Below, piece by piece: positions 36,219 through 45,469 of a stretch of DNA of 64,000 bases (position 1 is the first letter of the stretch; every line of letters starts with the position of its first letter). The notes under the pieces were generated by a model. The model had not been told where the DNA came from, searched no databases, and worked only from the letters and a program-made list of their open reading frames with translations. Location: NCBI GenBank assembly GCA_900758475.1, contig CAAERQ010000033.1, forward strand, positions 44,799 through 108,798. The letters run 5' to 3'. Source of the DNA: an uncultured Collinsella sp. GTDB taxonomy: Bacteria > Actinomycetota > Coriobacteriia > Coriobacteriales > Coriobacteriaceae. Made by a program: the position numbers and the translations under genes.

Positions 36219-37403
36219 TTACAGATGGACATCGGGGTCGAGCATTTGGGCACTCACGCGCATGGATGACGCCAGGTTTTGGAACGTCTCCAGGCGCAGG
36301 CTGTCGATCTGTCCGGCATCTTCGGCCTCGCGAACGGCGCAACCCGGCTCGTGAGTGTGCGTGCAATCGCCAAACCGGCACGCGCGCGACGCCTCGACGA
36401 TCTCGGGGAAGGCGCGCGCCAGACCCCGCTCATGGCCCACGAGCGGCAGGCTGCGCAGGCCCGGGGCATCGGCGATCACGCCGGCGTCGCCCGGCAGCGT
36501 CACCATCACGCGCGCAACCGTGGTGTGGCGACCCTGGTCATCACGCTCGCGCACGCCGCCAGTGGCTAGCGCATCGTGACCCAGCAGCGCATTGAGCAGC
36601 GTCGACTTGCCGGCGCCCGACTCGCCCAAGATCATGGCACAGCTCCCAGCCGGCACGCAGGCGCGAACCTCGTCCAGGCCGAGGCCCTCGGCAGAAGATG
36701 TCACGATCACGCGCACGTCCGGACCCACCAGACGGCGCACGCGGTCCAGATCGCGCTCGAGCTCATCGGCCTCGCAGCGGTCGGCCTTGGTGAGCACCAC
36801 CACCGGCTCGGCATCGCAATCGAGCGCCAACACCAGTGAGCGCGCCACGCGATCGAGCAGCACCTCGCCGGCGCCGAGCGCCTGCACGATCAGCACGCTG
36901 TCGACGTTGGAGCAGAGCACCTGGCGCTCACCGCGGGCACGGCCACGCCAACGCTCAAAGCTCGTACGGCGCGGTAGTACGCACTCGATGACGCCCATGT
37001 CGTGCCCGGGAGCACGGCGAACCGCCACGCGGTCGCCCACAGCGGGCAGCAAGACCTCGTCCTCGCCACGCGACTTGGCAAACCCTACGGCATGCTCGGC
37101 ACGAAACGTGTCATCGGCAGTCGCCACCAGCGGAAACCCGCGGTCCAGGCGCACCACGGCACCGAGCTGCATCTGCTCGGGCTCCTCGGCCTGTGCGCAA
37201 AAGTCGTCAAATGCAGCCTGCTGAGCCGCATCGACCGGCAGGTCATCGAACGCCGGAACATCCTGCAACGCGTCAAGCCCCGGTACGCTTGCCAGCAGCT
37301 CCTCAGCAGATGCAGGGGCTTCGGTCGCGAGCTTCCGACGACGATCGCGCTTAGCCCGCGCCCCCGTCGTCTTTTTCTTCGCCTTAGCCTTAGCCTTGCC
37401 CAC
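36219..37403 (-). CDS. rsgA: Ribosome small-subunit GTPase RsgA
   Basis: Circularly permuted GTPase that helps mature the 30S subunit, 394 residues. OB-fold, then G4 LTKADRCE, G1 GESGAGKSTLLNAL, G3 region DAPGLRSL, and a C-terminal zinc site (CRFGDCTHTHEPGC). GTG at 37403 has GGAGG five bases upstream. It has a ~95-residue N-terminal extension starting with a very Lys/Ala-rich stretch (GKAKAKAKKKTTGARAKRDRRRK), longer than in typical RsgA and probably RNA-binding. Confidence 0.92.
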   Translation of the reverse strand: MGKAKAKAKKKTTGARAKRDRRRKLATEAPASAEELLASVPGLDALQDVPAFDDLPVDAAQQAAFDDFCAQAEEPEQMQLGAVVRLDRGFPLVATADDTFRAEHAVGFAKSRGEDEVLLPAVGDRVAVRRAPGHDMGVIECVLPRRTSFERWRGRARGERQVLCSNVDSVLIVQALGAGEVLLDRVARSLVLALDCDAEPVVVLTKADRCEADELERDLDRVRRLVGPDVRVIVTSSAEGLGLDEVRACVPAGSCAMILGESGAGKSTLLNALLGHDALATGGVRERDDQGRHTTVARVMVTLPGDAGVIADAPGLRSLPLVGHERGLARAFPEIVEASRACRFGDCTHTHEPGCAVREAEDAGQIDSLRLETFQNLASSMRVSAQMLDPDVHL

Positions 37404-37451
37404 AAACGCCTCCCAGTACCCAAAATCACAACTGAGCAGGTATTTTACCCA

Positions 37452-37487
37452 CAAAAAAGAGTCGGTCGAGCAATCGCTCGACCGACT
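37452..37487 (-). terminator. Second terminator downstream of the cation ATPase
   Basis: Minus-strand GAGTCGGTCGAGCG, short loop, GCTCGACCGACTC followed by TTTTTT. Confidence 0.85.
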
Positions 37488-37548
37488 CACACACTTTCCC
37501 TCAGCCCTTTATCATCCGCGCGGGAGAAAAGCCAGCAAGGACACCGTA

Positions 37549-37637
37549 GGGCCCGCCCCGGGAGTGTTTTCTTCTGAGCGATCCCGCAGCGCGAAGCGCG
37601 AGGACCAGCGAAGAAGAAAACACGCAGGGGCGGGCCC
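37549..37637. repeat. Long inverted repeat after the cation ATPase gene
   Basis: GGGCCCGCCCC (37549) and GGGGCGGGCCC (37627) pair, as do GTGTTTTCTTCT and AGAAGAAAACAC inside, with a further GCGCGAAGCGCG hairpin at the tip. About 23 paired bases in each arm. Too long for a simple terminator; possibly a transcript-end structure or dispersed repeat. Confidence 0.65.
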
Positions 37638-37649
37638 GGACAGGTTAGC

Positions 37650-40331
37650 TTACTCCTTCTCGACCGCGCGCATGATCGCCTTGTAGATCTCCATCAGCGG
37701 AATGATCAGGAAGGCCAGGCCCAGGGCGGCGATAACACCCTTGAGTTCAAGCGTCACGGGGCCAAAGAACATCTCGGCAAGCGTCGGCTGAACGGTCACG
37801 ATAACCGTCAGTACCAGCGCCAGCGCGGCCGAAGCCCACAGCCACTTGTTCTGCTTCTTCATGCTAAACAGCGACGCGCGACGGCTGCGCATATTGAAGC
37901 AGTGGAAGATCTCGACCATGTTGAGCGTGATGAACGCCATCATCACGCCTTCCTCGTCGGCATTGCCGGCAATCATATCGGCGATGTGGATGTAGCCCAT
38001 GTCAAAGTACACGCCCACAAAGAAGCTCGCCAGCACCAGCACGGTGATGATCAAGCCCTGGACCACGCAGTCCAGGCCCATATTGCCGGCAAAGACGCCA
38101 TCCTTGGCGTTGCGCGGCTTGCGCTTCATGATATCGCCCTCGGCATCCTCCATGCCCAGCGCGAGCGCGGGGAAGCAGTCGGTGACCAGGTTCACCCACA
38201 GCAACTGCACCGGCTGGAAGATGGTAAAGCCGATGAGTGTGGCGATAAACACCGAGAAGACCTCGGCAAGGTTGGCCGAAAGCAGGAACTGGATGACCTT
38301 GCGGATGTTGTCGTAGATGCGACGGCCCTCTTCGCAGGCACCGATGATGGTGGCGAAGTTATCGTCGGCGAGCACCATATCAGCGACGTTCTTGGTGACG
38401 TCGGTGCCAGTGATGCCCATACCGACGCCGATGTCGGCGCGCTTGATGGACGGGGCATCGTTGACGCCGTCGCCCGTCATGGCCACGATCTGGTCGCGCG
38501 ACTTCCAAGCCTCGACGATGCGGGTCTTGTGCTCGGGCTGGACGCGGGCGTACACGCCGTAGTCCTCGATGTGCGCGTCGAGCTCCTCGTCGCTCATGCG
38601 GTCGAGGTCGGCACCGGTAATGGCCTGGCTGCGGTCGGCGACGATGCCCAGCTGCTTGGCGATGGCCACAGCGGTGTCGATGTGGTCGCCCGTGATCATG
38701 ACGGTGCGGATGCCGGCGTCGTGCGCCTCGCGGATAGCGTCGGCCACCTCGGGACGGACCGGGTCAATCATGCCGGACAGGCCACAGAAGACCAGGTCAT
38801 GCTCAAGCGCAGCGGGGCTGCAGTCGGCGGGAACCTCGGTGTAGGTGCGGCTCGCCAGCGCCAGCACGCGCAGGGCCTCGTCTGCCATGGCCTTGTTGGC
38901 TGCCACGAGCTCGGCGCGACGCTCCTCGGTCAGCGGGACGACCTTTTCGCCCTCGTAGATATGGGTGCACAGGCCGATCACCACGTCTGGCGCGCCCTTG
39001 GTGTACTGCTCGTACTCGCCGTCCAGGGTCTCGACGACCACGGACATCATCTTGCGGCCCGAGTCGAACGGGGCCTCGCCCACGCGCGGGTGCTCGGCAG
39101 TCAGGCCAGTAAGACCAGCCTTGCCGGCATCGTTGACGAGTGCGCACTCGGTCGGCTCGCCCACGGCCTCGCCCAGCTCCTCGTCCCACTGGGCATCGGA
39201 GCACAGCGCCATGCCGGCCAGGAACTTCTCCTTGGGCGCAGCGAGCTCGTGCTTGACGACGGTCATCTTGTTCTGGGTAAGCGTGCCGGTCTTGTCCGAG
39301 CAGATGGTCTGCGTACAGCCGAGTGTCTCGACAGCAGAAAGCTTGCGGATGATTGCCTGGCGCTTGGCCATCTTGGTCACGCCGAGCGAAAGGACGATGG
39401 TCACGACGGCGACCAAGCCCTCGGGGATGGCGGCGACGGCGAGCGAGACGGCAACCATAAAGGTGTCGAGCAGGGCAGTCGGGTCGGTAAGGACGTTACC
39501 CACGCCGTGACGGATGATGTCGACGCCAAAGATCACGACGCAGATGACGATAACCATGATGGTAAGGATGCGGCTGAGCTCGGCGAGCTTCACCTGCAAC
39601 GGCGTGAGCTCTTCCTTGGCCTCGGCCAGGGCGCCGGCGATCTTGCCCATCTCGGTGTTCATGCCGGTGCCGACCACGACGGCGCGACCGCGGCCGTACA
39701 CCACGGTGGAGCCCATGTAGCACATGTTCTTGCGGTCGCCGAGCGGCACGTCGTCGGTGCCCGCGGCAAGCTCAATCACGTTGGCATGCTTCTCGACCGG
39801 CACGGACTCGCCGGTCAGTGCGGCCTCTTCGATCTTCATCGTGGCGCTCTCGAGGACGCGGCAGTCGGCCGGGACCGAGTCGCCCGCCTCGAGCATGATC
39901 ACGTCACCGGGCACGAGCTCGACGCTCGGCAGGTGTACGAGCTTGCCGTCGCGCAGCACCTTGGACTGCGCCGCGCTCATTTTCTGCAGGGCCTCGAGGG
40001 CCTCCTCGCTCTTGGCCTCCTGGACCACGCCCAGCACCGAGTTGACGATAACGACGAACATGATAATGGCGACGTCGGCAAAATCGGGCTCGCCCTTGAC
40101 CATGCCCGTAAGTGCGCTGATAACGGCGGCAACGATCAGCATGATGACCATGGGGTCTGCCATCTGCTCAAAGAAGCGCTTCCACAGCGGCGTCTTCTCG
40201 GCTTCCTCAAGCTTGTTAGGGCCTGTCTTGGCGAGGCGCGACGACGCCTCGTCGTTGCTCAGGCCGAGGTTCTCATCGACACCCTGGTCGCTGAGTACCT
40301 CCGCCGCGGCGGACAGGTATTCCTTTTGCAT
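37650..40331 (-). CDS. P-type (type II) cation-transporting ATPase, calcium-like
   Basis: 893-residue membrane pump of the PMCA/SERCA-like P2 type. Actuator motif ALTGESVPV, PEGL motif AAIPEGLVAVVTI (M4 ion site), phosphorylation site CSDKTGTLTQNKMT, hinge TGDGVNDAPSIKRADIG, and C-terminal cation ATPase helices with NAD-type residue patterns (LLWVNLVTDCFPALALG). The ion is most likely calcium, but this is an inference. A hairpin occludes its ribosome-binding site (40342-40395). Strong terminators follow. Confidence 0.9.
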   Translation of the reverse strand: MQKEYLSAAAEVLSDQGVDENLGLSNDEASSRLAKTGPNKLEEAEKTPLWKRFFEQMADPMVIMLIVAAVISALTGMVKGEPDFADVAIIMFVVIVNSVLGVVQEAKSEEALEALQKMSAAQSKVLRDGKLVHLPSVELVPGDVIMLEAGDSVPADCRVLESATMKIEEAALTGESVPVEKHANVIELAAGTDDVPLGDRKNMCYMGSTVVYGRGRAVVVGTGMNTEMGKIAGALAEAKEELTPLQVKLAELSRILTIMVIVICVVIFGVDIIRHGVGNVLTDPTALLDTFMVAVSLAVAAIPEGLVAVVTIVLSLGVTKMAKRQAIIRKLSAVETLGCTQTICSDKTGTLTQNKMTVVKHELAAPKEKFLAGMALCSDAQWDEELGEAVGEPTECALVNDAGKAGLTGLTAEHPRVGEAPFDSGRKMMSVVVETLDGEYEQYTKGAPDVVIGLCTHIYEGEKVVPLTEERRAELVAANKAMADEALRVLALASRTYTEVPADCSPAALEHDLVFCGLSGMIDPVRPEVADAIREAHDAGIRTVMITGDHIDTAVAIAKQLGIVADRSQAITGADLDRMSDEELDAHIEDYGVYARVQPEHKTRIVEAWKSRDQIVAMTGDGVNDAPSIKRADIGVGMGITGTDVTKNVADMVLADDNFATIIGACEEGRRIYDNIRKVIQFLLSANLAEVFSVFIATLIGFTIFQPVQLLWVNLVTDCFPALALGMEDAEGDIMKRKPRNAKDGVFAGNMGLDCVVQGLIITVLVLASFFVGVYFDMGYIHIADMIAGNADEEGVMMAFITLNMVEIFHCFNMRSRRASLFSMKKQNKWLWASAALALVLTVIVTVQPTLAEMFFGPVTLELKGVIAALGLAFLIIPLMEIYKAIMRAVEKE

Positions 40332-40341
40332 ATAGAGTCCC

Positions 40342-40395
40342 CTCCTGGGATTCGGGCCACTCAGCAGATTGATGCCCGATCATAATTCCCAGGAG
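40342..40395 (-). promoter_or_regulatory. 5'UTR hairpin that buries the ATPase ribosome-binding site
   Basis: In the leader of the ATPase mRNA, CTCCTGGGA (40387-40395) pairs with TCCCAGGAG (40342-40350), with an inner ATCGGGC/GCCCGAA helix. The second arm contains the Shine-Dalgarno AGGAGG, nine bases before the ATG at 40331. Translation should be low unless the structure opens. A second small hairpin CTGCCG/CGGCAG lies at 40419-40437. No known riboswitch class recognised. Confidence 0.6.
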
Positions 40396-40771
40396 AAGGG
40401 CAAGGGCTCATCAAGGCTGCCGTGCTGAGCGGCAGTTGATAGTGGAGCTATGGTACCCCAAAGCGACGCGTCTAGCCAAAACATTCCATCTGGAAACACG
40501 GCACAGGCGCAACGGTGCAGACAGTGTGATGCTCAAGATTGATAAAACGTTTTTTCTTCGGCGCATCATCGAACTAAAATATCGCCCAGATAGCAGCGGT
40601 TAGAACGGTTGGTAAAGTTTTTGCATATACCGTTTTCCGCAAAAAATGAACTTCTAATTCGGCATACGGTCGATTTTTTGGGGTATTCGGTCGGCATTTC
40701 GTTATAATCATCTCAGTTTTATTTCTTATGGTTTATCTATCAGCGCAAGACGATGTCAGATGGAGGTCTGA
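40396..40771. promoter_or_regulatory. Divergent upstream region of the cation ATPase and pyk
   Basis: About 375 bp without a gene. A consensus -10 TATAAT (40703-40708, plus strand) 64 bp before pyk, with a weak -35 (TTGGGG) upstream. Two related motifs, ATTCGGCATACGGTCG (40657-40672) and TATTCGGTCGGCATT (40684-40698), just before that -10 could be regulator sites. Confidence 0.5.
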
Positions 40772-42232
40772 ATGTACAAGCGCACCAAGATTGTATGCAC
40801 CATGGGTCCCGCCTGCGATAGCGACGAGACCATCCGCGAGATGATCAAGGCGGGCATGAACGTCGCCCGTTTTAACTTCTCGCACGGCTCCTACGACGAG
40901 CACCACGGTCGCATCGAGCGCGTCCGTCGTATTTCCAAGGAGCTCGGTATGCCCGTCGGCATCCTGCTCGACACCAAGGGCCCCGAGGTCCGCACCGGCC
41001 TTCTGGTCGACGGCAAGAAGGTTGCCGTCAAGACCGGCGACAAGATCGTCGTCACCGCTCAGCCCACGTCCGAGGATTTCCATGGCACCGCTGAGCACAT
41101 CTCCCTCGACTACCTGGCTCTGCCCTCCGAGGTCGAGAAGGGCTCCCTCATCCTGATCGATGACGGCCTGGTTGCCCTCGAGGTCGAGTCCGTCGACGGC
41201 CAGGACATGACCTGCGTCGTCAAGAACGACGGCCTGATCGGCGAGCGCAAGGGCGTCAACATGCCCAACGTCAACATCTCGTTGCCCGCTATCACCGAGC
41301 GCGATCGTCAGGACATCCTCTTTGGCCTGACCGAGAACATCGACTACATCGCCGCTTCCTTCATCCGTGACGGCGAGTCCGTCCGCGGCATCCGCGAGCT
41401 TTGCCGCGAGAACGGTGGCGAGCACGTGACGATCTTCCCGAAGATCGAGTGCGCCCTGGGCGTCGAGAACTTCGACGAGATTCTCGAGGCTTCCGACGGC
41501 ATCATGGTCGCCCGTGGCGACCTGGGCATCGAGATCAAGCCCGAGCTCGTTCCGCACATCCAGAAGGAGATCATCGCCAAGTGCAACGCGGCCTACAAGC
41601 CCGTTATCACCGCTACGCAGATGCTCGACTCCATGCAGCAGAACCCGCGCCCAACGCGCGCCGAGGTTGCCGACGTTGCTAACGCCATCTACGACGGCAC
41701 CGACGCCGTTATGCTGTCCGGCGAGTCCGCTGCCGGTAAGTACCCGGTCGAGGCCGTCAAGATGCAGGCCAGCATTGCTCTCGAGACCGAGAAGTACCTC
41801 CCGGCTCACGCTCCGCTCGAGGTTCCGGCTGACGCTCACGGCACCCGCGTCGTCAACAACGTTGTGGGTATGTCCGCTGTGAACATGGCCACCACCGTTG
41901 GCGCCAAGTGCATCACCGTGCCGACGACCACCGGCCGTACCGCTCGCCTGATCTCGCACTTCCGTCCCAACATGCCGATCTGCGCGTTCTCCCGCCACGA
42001 GTGGGCCGTCCAGCAGATGATCATGTACTGGGGCGTTATCCCGCACCAGGCTGAGATTACCCAGGGCACCGTCAACGGCACGATCGTCAAGGCGATCGAG
42101 ACCGCTAAGGAGCTCGGCTACGTCGAGGCCGGCGACCTGACCGTCGCCACCGCTGGCGATCCCCGCATGAGCGTCCAGCTCGAGGACAAGGTCTCCTCGA
42201 CCAACGTCGCTTACGTCGCTCAGGTGCGCTAA
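40772..42232 (+). CDS. pyk: Pyruvate kinase
   Basis: Final ATP-forming step of glycolysis, 486 residues. RTKIVCTMGPA start, NFSHGSYDEH, DTKGPEVRTG, catalytic FPKIECALGVENFDEIL, MVARGDLGIE, ATQMLDSM and DGTDAVMLSGE all present; C-terminal domain with PTTTGRTAR. Codon usage is strongly biased to C- and few rare codons, a mark of high expression; this also makes a long open frame on the opposite strand. Own promoter, GGAGGT ribosome-binding site and terminator. Confidence 0.98.
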   Translation: MYKRTKIVCTMGPACDSDETIREMIKAGMNVARFNFSHGSYDEHHGRIERVRRISKELGMPVGILLDTKGPEVRTGLLVDGKKVAVKTGDKIVVTAQPTSEDFHGTAEHISLDYLALPSEVEKGSLILIDDGLVALEVESVDGQDMTCVVKNDGLIGERKGVNMPNVNISLPAITERDRQDILFGLTENIDYIAASFIRDGESVRGIRELCRENGGEHVTIFPKIECALGVENFDEILEASDGIMVARGDLGIEIKPELVPHIQKEIIAKCNAAYKPVITATQMLDSMQQNPRPTRAEVADVANAIYDGTDAVMLSGESAAGKYPVEAVKMQASIALETEKYLPAHAPLEVPADAHGTRVVNNVVGMSAVNMATTVGAKCITVPTTTGRTARLISHFRPNMPICAFSRHEWAVQQMIMYWGVIPHQAEITQGTVNGTIVKAIETAKELGYVEAGDLTVATAGDPRMSVQLEDKVSSTNVAYVAQVR

Positions 42233-42261
42233 GTCGTACTTGCAAGCACACTTGCATCGCA

Positions 42262-42297
42262 AAGGGCCCGGAAGGCGAAGCCTTCCGGGCCCTTTTT
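42262..42297 (+). terminator. Terminator of pyk
   Basis: AAGGGCCCGGAAGG, short loop, CCTTCCGGGCCCTT then TTTTT; perfect 14-bp stem. Confidence 0.95.
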
Positions 42298-42475
42298 CTG
42301 TGCCAATGCCGGCGCACGGCAAAACACACACTCATTTCTTTACCAAAAGCGCGAAATCCACCCTTCGAGACCCAATGAATAAAGTCCCAAGCGCTAAAAG
42401 TGTTCGCCCGGTGGCAAACCCACACCTTAACCGACACTGCTAAATCGTTTTAGCAAGAGCCGGATTGACCTGCTT

Positions 42476-42603
42476 TTCGGAAGTATGCGGCAAATTCTGA
42501 TACCTCCGAGCACACCCCGTTTTTTCGCAACAAAATGCCTGATAAACTAGCCTCAAAAGCCAGGTCTGCTCACAAGGTTTAGATTTTGCCGCATACTTCC
42601 GAA
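42476..42603. repeat. 128-bp element with perfect 19-bp inverted ends
   Basis: TTCGGAAGTATGCGGCAAA (42476-42494) and its exact reverse complement (42585-42603) bound a 90-bp AT-rich interior without a gene. The interior CCCCGTTTTTTCGCAA also occurs at 25716-25731 in the first tandem hairpin unit. It lies 51 bp before the nuclease-like gene. Confidence 0.65.
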
Positions 42604-42654
42604 TTGACACTGGCATCGCACGGTCCAAAAGCATATTTCGACCAGGAGGACGTC

Positions 42655-43728
42655 ATGGACCTGACGCTATGCGGTCAATCCGCTTTTTACTATCACCGTA
42701 TCCCGCCACAGATATTAGGCCTTTACCCTGCCATTAGCCTTGGCAATATGGATCGCAGATGTTGCGGCCTCGGAAGTCATGCAGTTGTAAAAGACCTGCT
42801 TCACGCACCGCTTCACAGGATTGTATTCACTCGGGCACAATCCGGGTCGCGAAGCCTGTTTAAATCGCACCTCCTGACCCAAGAGCCGCCTCCCGGGTCG
42901 TTTAGGCAAACCGAGCATGGGTTTGATGTCACATCGCCCGAGTTCACACTGCTCAACCTTGCTACGCAGGTCTCACGCAACCAGCTGCTTATGGCGTGTT
43001 ATGAGATGTGCAGCTCGTTTGCTGTGTATACACCCTGCAAACGAGCGCAACGGCAACTTGATGAAGCTATTTCGCTTAAGCTCATTCCACCCAACTGCGG
43101 CTGGGAGCGGGTTATCGACGTCAACGGCAAGGATACCAACCTGTGGAAGCGCACGCCGCTTCTTTCCGCAGCGGATATCGCCGCGTTCGCCAAGCAGGCC
43201 GCAGGCCTGCGCGGTGTTAAGCAGCTCCGCTGGGCCGCCGAACGCATGACAGGACAGACCGCCTCGCCCTTCGAAGTACAGACCTCCATGCTTATCTCGC
43301 TCCCCCGCGACGAGGGCGGCATGGGCATCAACATCGCAAACAACGTGCGCATCCCACTCAGCGACGCCGCGCGCTCGCTGTATGACAAAACCTGCTGCTA
43401 CGCCGATATCCTCATCGAAAGCGCCACCGACAGCATGGGTGTCATCCTTGAATGCCAAGGCCGCTCCGCCCACGACAGCGAAGCCGCGAGCCTCTCCGAT
43501 GCCGAGCGCGCCACCGCGCTCACAAGCATGGGCTACGACGTCATCCAAATTACCTTTGGCCAGATTAAGGATAAGAAGAGCTTCGACCACATAGCCGAGC
43601 TCATCCATAAAAAGGCTGGACTTTCCTACACCCCAAAGACCAAACAGGAGCGCGCCGCCGAAGTCACCCTGCGGCAAGAGCTACTTGTCAATTGGGTTGA
43701 GCTATTCACCGCCAAGCCGGCCAGCTAG
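42655..43728 (+). CDS. Hypothetical protein with a nuclease-like C-terminal domain
   Basis: 357 residues, start at 42655 with AGGAGG (the frame from 42586 is rejected). The C-terminal ~100 residues follow the pattern of Vsr/DUF559-type endonuclease folds: Asp in YADILIES, then GVILECQGRSAHDS, then SDAERATALTSMGYDVIQITF, comparable to the family's D...EYDGxxH...R...L...GW.V pattern. The second acidic residue of EYDG is Gln here, so activity is uncertain. N-terminal half (LLMACYEMCSSFAVY) may be a DNA-binding or AbiEi-like region. Function unknown. Confidence 0.55.
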   Translation: MDLTLCGQSAFYYHRIPPQILGLYPAISLGNMDRRCCGLGSHAVVKDLLHAPLHRIVFTRAQSGSRSLFKSHLLTQEPPPGSFRQTEHGFDVTSPEFTLLNLATQVSRNQLLMACYEMCSSFAVYTPCKRAQRQLDEAISLKLIPPNCGWERVIDVNGKDTNLWKRTPLLSAADIAAFAKQAAGLRGVKQLRWAAERMTGQTASPFEVQTSMLISLPRDEGGMGINIANNVRIPLSDAARSLYDKTCCYADILIESATDSMGVILECQGRSAHDSEAASLSDAERATALTSMGYDVIQITFGQIKDKKSFDHIAELIHKKAGLSYTPKTKQERAAEVTLRQELLVNWVELFTAKPAS

Positions 43729-44573
43729 CAGCTAGCAATCAGGGGAAGCGCAGGCATATCGGGCGATTCGACGCGAGCCGCAAATCCCGCCTCGGTTAGC
43801 TCGATGACCTCGGTAAACGTTGTATCGAAAAACTCCTCGGTTAGCAGGCGATACGGCGGATGATCGGACTCGCCGGGGTTTTCGCGTACAATCTCGTGCA
43901 TAACGCCGATGGTCTTGAGCACATACTCCTTATGGATGGGATACTGACCAAAACGGGTCGCCGCAGTATACAGGCGATCGGTCGCGCGCGGTATCGAAAC
44001 GATGCCGAGTGTCTTGCCAAACCAGTCAAAGTCGCCTTGCTTTTTAATGCGGAATTCCTCGCACGGCTTGCCGCCGTGCGCCTCCAGGTACTGATTCACA
44101 CGCGTATTCCATACGGTATCGGCCACCAGATGCGACCAAACGCCCAGCGTCAGATCGAGCAGCGACTGCGCCACGTCATCGGGCGCGAGCGAAAGCTCGC
44201 TAGCACCGGGACCGGCGACCGGCTCGGCGTCCTTGTAACGTTGGGGATAATGCACCCGATTGAGTCGCTCGCGCTCCTCGACAATCGAGGTCGCGTCAGC
44301 CGGCGTACCAACAGGCGCCCCTTTGAGCAGCGGCGCCACATAGGTGTCCCAAAACTCATGCTCGCGCGGCTTAGGGATAGGCTCGGGCTTTGCAAAGTGC
44401 GTAATGCGGTACGGGATGGGATCGGCGATGCCAGGGACCATATAGCCCACGAAGATATCCGGAACCACACAGCCAAACAAAAAGGCATTGCGGTCGCGCA
44501 CGCTCTTGGCAAGCGCACCGGTGCGCTCCAGCAAACGCTCCGTTTGAGCGATATGAATGTTCCAGCTTGGCAT
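43725..44573 (-). CDS. Zinc-dependent phospholipase C-like protein
   Basis: 282 residues. Early WNIHIAQTERLL, FGCVVPDIFVGY, ITHF, and a central LGVWSHLVADTVWN are the His and Asp spacing typical of the zinc-dependent phospholipase C/S1-P1 nuclease-like superfamily found in Coriobacteria and Firmicutes. No signal peptide, so cytosolic; substrate unknown. ATG 44573 preferred (44585 possible). Ends overlap tail-to-tail with the nuclease-like gene by 4 bp. Confidence 0.65.
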   Translation of the reverse strand: MPSWNIHIAQTERLLERTGALAKSVRDRNAFLFGCVVPDIFVGYMVPGIADPIPYRITHFAKPEPIPKPREHEFWDTYVAPLLKGAPVGTPADATSIVEERERLNRVHYPQRYKDAEPVAGPGASELSLAPDDVAQSLLDLTLGVWSHLVADTVWNTRVNQYLEAHGGKPCEEFRIKKQGDFDWFGKTLGIVSIPRATDRLYTAATRFGQYPIHKEYVLKTIGVMHEIVRENPGESDHPPYRLLTEEFFDTTFTEVIELTEAGFAARVESPDMPALPLIASC

Positions 44574-44652
44574 AGCCACCCCCATAAAAATCTGGATAAC
44601 TATACCATCACGCCAAAGCCACGCGGGCGGCTACGCACGCTCTACGCAGCAA

Positions 44653-45447
44653 CTAGTCCGTCGCACCGCTTTCAGTTCCATACGACGGCGAAGGTGCCTC
44701 GACCACGTGATGATATCGATCGATATAGATGGCGCGGGCACCCAGGCGTCGCACCAAATCCTGGTGATGTGTGCTCATCAAGACCGTCTTACCCGCCGCG
44801 ACGTAGGCCAGCAAGAAGTTGACCACGATGTCGCATGAATCCTCGTCGAGCCCATTGGTAGGCTCGTCGAGGACCAAGATATCCGGGTTCATCGACACCA
44901 CCGCAGCCAGCGCAACGCGCTTCTTTTGCCCGCCCGAGAGCTGATAGGGAGAGGCGTCGGCAAGGTCGGCAACCCGGAACAGCCCCATGGCATCGCGCAC
45001 ACGGCGCTCGAGCTCGTCTGCCGGCAGTCCCATCTGCGCGGGACCAAAAGCAACTTCCTCGCCCACCGTAGCGCAGAACAGCTGGGCGTCGGCATTCTGG
45101 AACACAAAGCCCACGCGCTGATGAAAACGCTGAGCGGCCGCGGAATCCTTTAGAAACGCCGCATCGACCACGTGCCCGTCGAACAGGTATGCCCCTGCGT
45201 CCGCGAGCTCAAGGCCGTTAATAAGGCGCATAATCGTCGTCTTACCGCAGCCGTTGGGACCGAGCAGGGCAACGAGTTCACCACGATCGACCTGCAGCGA
45301 CACGCCATCGACAACCGTATGCCCCGCATAGGAGAACACCACGTCGCGCAGCTCGATGAGCGGCGCGACCTCGGCGCCGCCCGCACCGTTCGTGCCCGCC
45401 GCACTATTCATATCGATCGTCAAAACGTCGCCCTTCCCTATTTGCAT
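44653..45447 (-). CDS. nikO: Nickel ECF transporter ATPase NikO (CbiO-like)
   Basis: ABC ATPase of about 264 residues: Walker A GPNGCGKTTIMRL, Q-loop VFQNADAQLFCATVGEEVAFG (characteristic of ECF-type ATPases), signature LSGGQKKRVALA, Walker B ILVLDEPTNGLDE. Start uncertain among ATG 45447, TTG 45423 (good AAGGG spacing) and ATG 45414. Last gene of a nickel/cobalt ECF operon. Confidence 0.88.
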   Translation of the reverse strand: MQIGKGDVLTIDMNSAAGTNGAGGAEVAPLIELRDVVFSYAGHTVVDGVSLQVDRGELVALLGPNGCGKTTIMRLINGLELADAGAYLFDGHVVDAAFLKDSAAAQRFHQRVGFVFQNADAQLFCATVGEEVAFGPAQMGLPADELERRVRDAMGLFRVADLADASPYQLSGGQKKRVALAAVVSMNPDILVLDEPTNGLDEDSCDIVVNFLLAYVAAGKTVLMSTHHQDLVRRLGARAIYIDRYHHVVEAPSPSYGTESGATD

Positions 45448-45469
45448 CCCCAGCCGGAACCAGCAGCGC

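Noticed and set aside
37902..40385. Open frame of 827 codons on the plus strand
   Set aside because: Antisense shadow of the P-type ATPase gene.
40733..42331. Open frame of 532 codons on the minus strand
   Set aside because: It is the antisense shadow of pyk, kept open by the strong codon bias of that highly expressed gene; no ribosome-binding site or family match.
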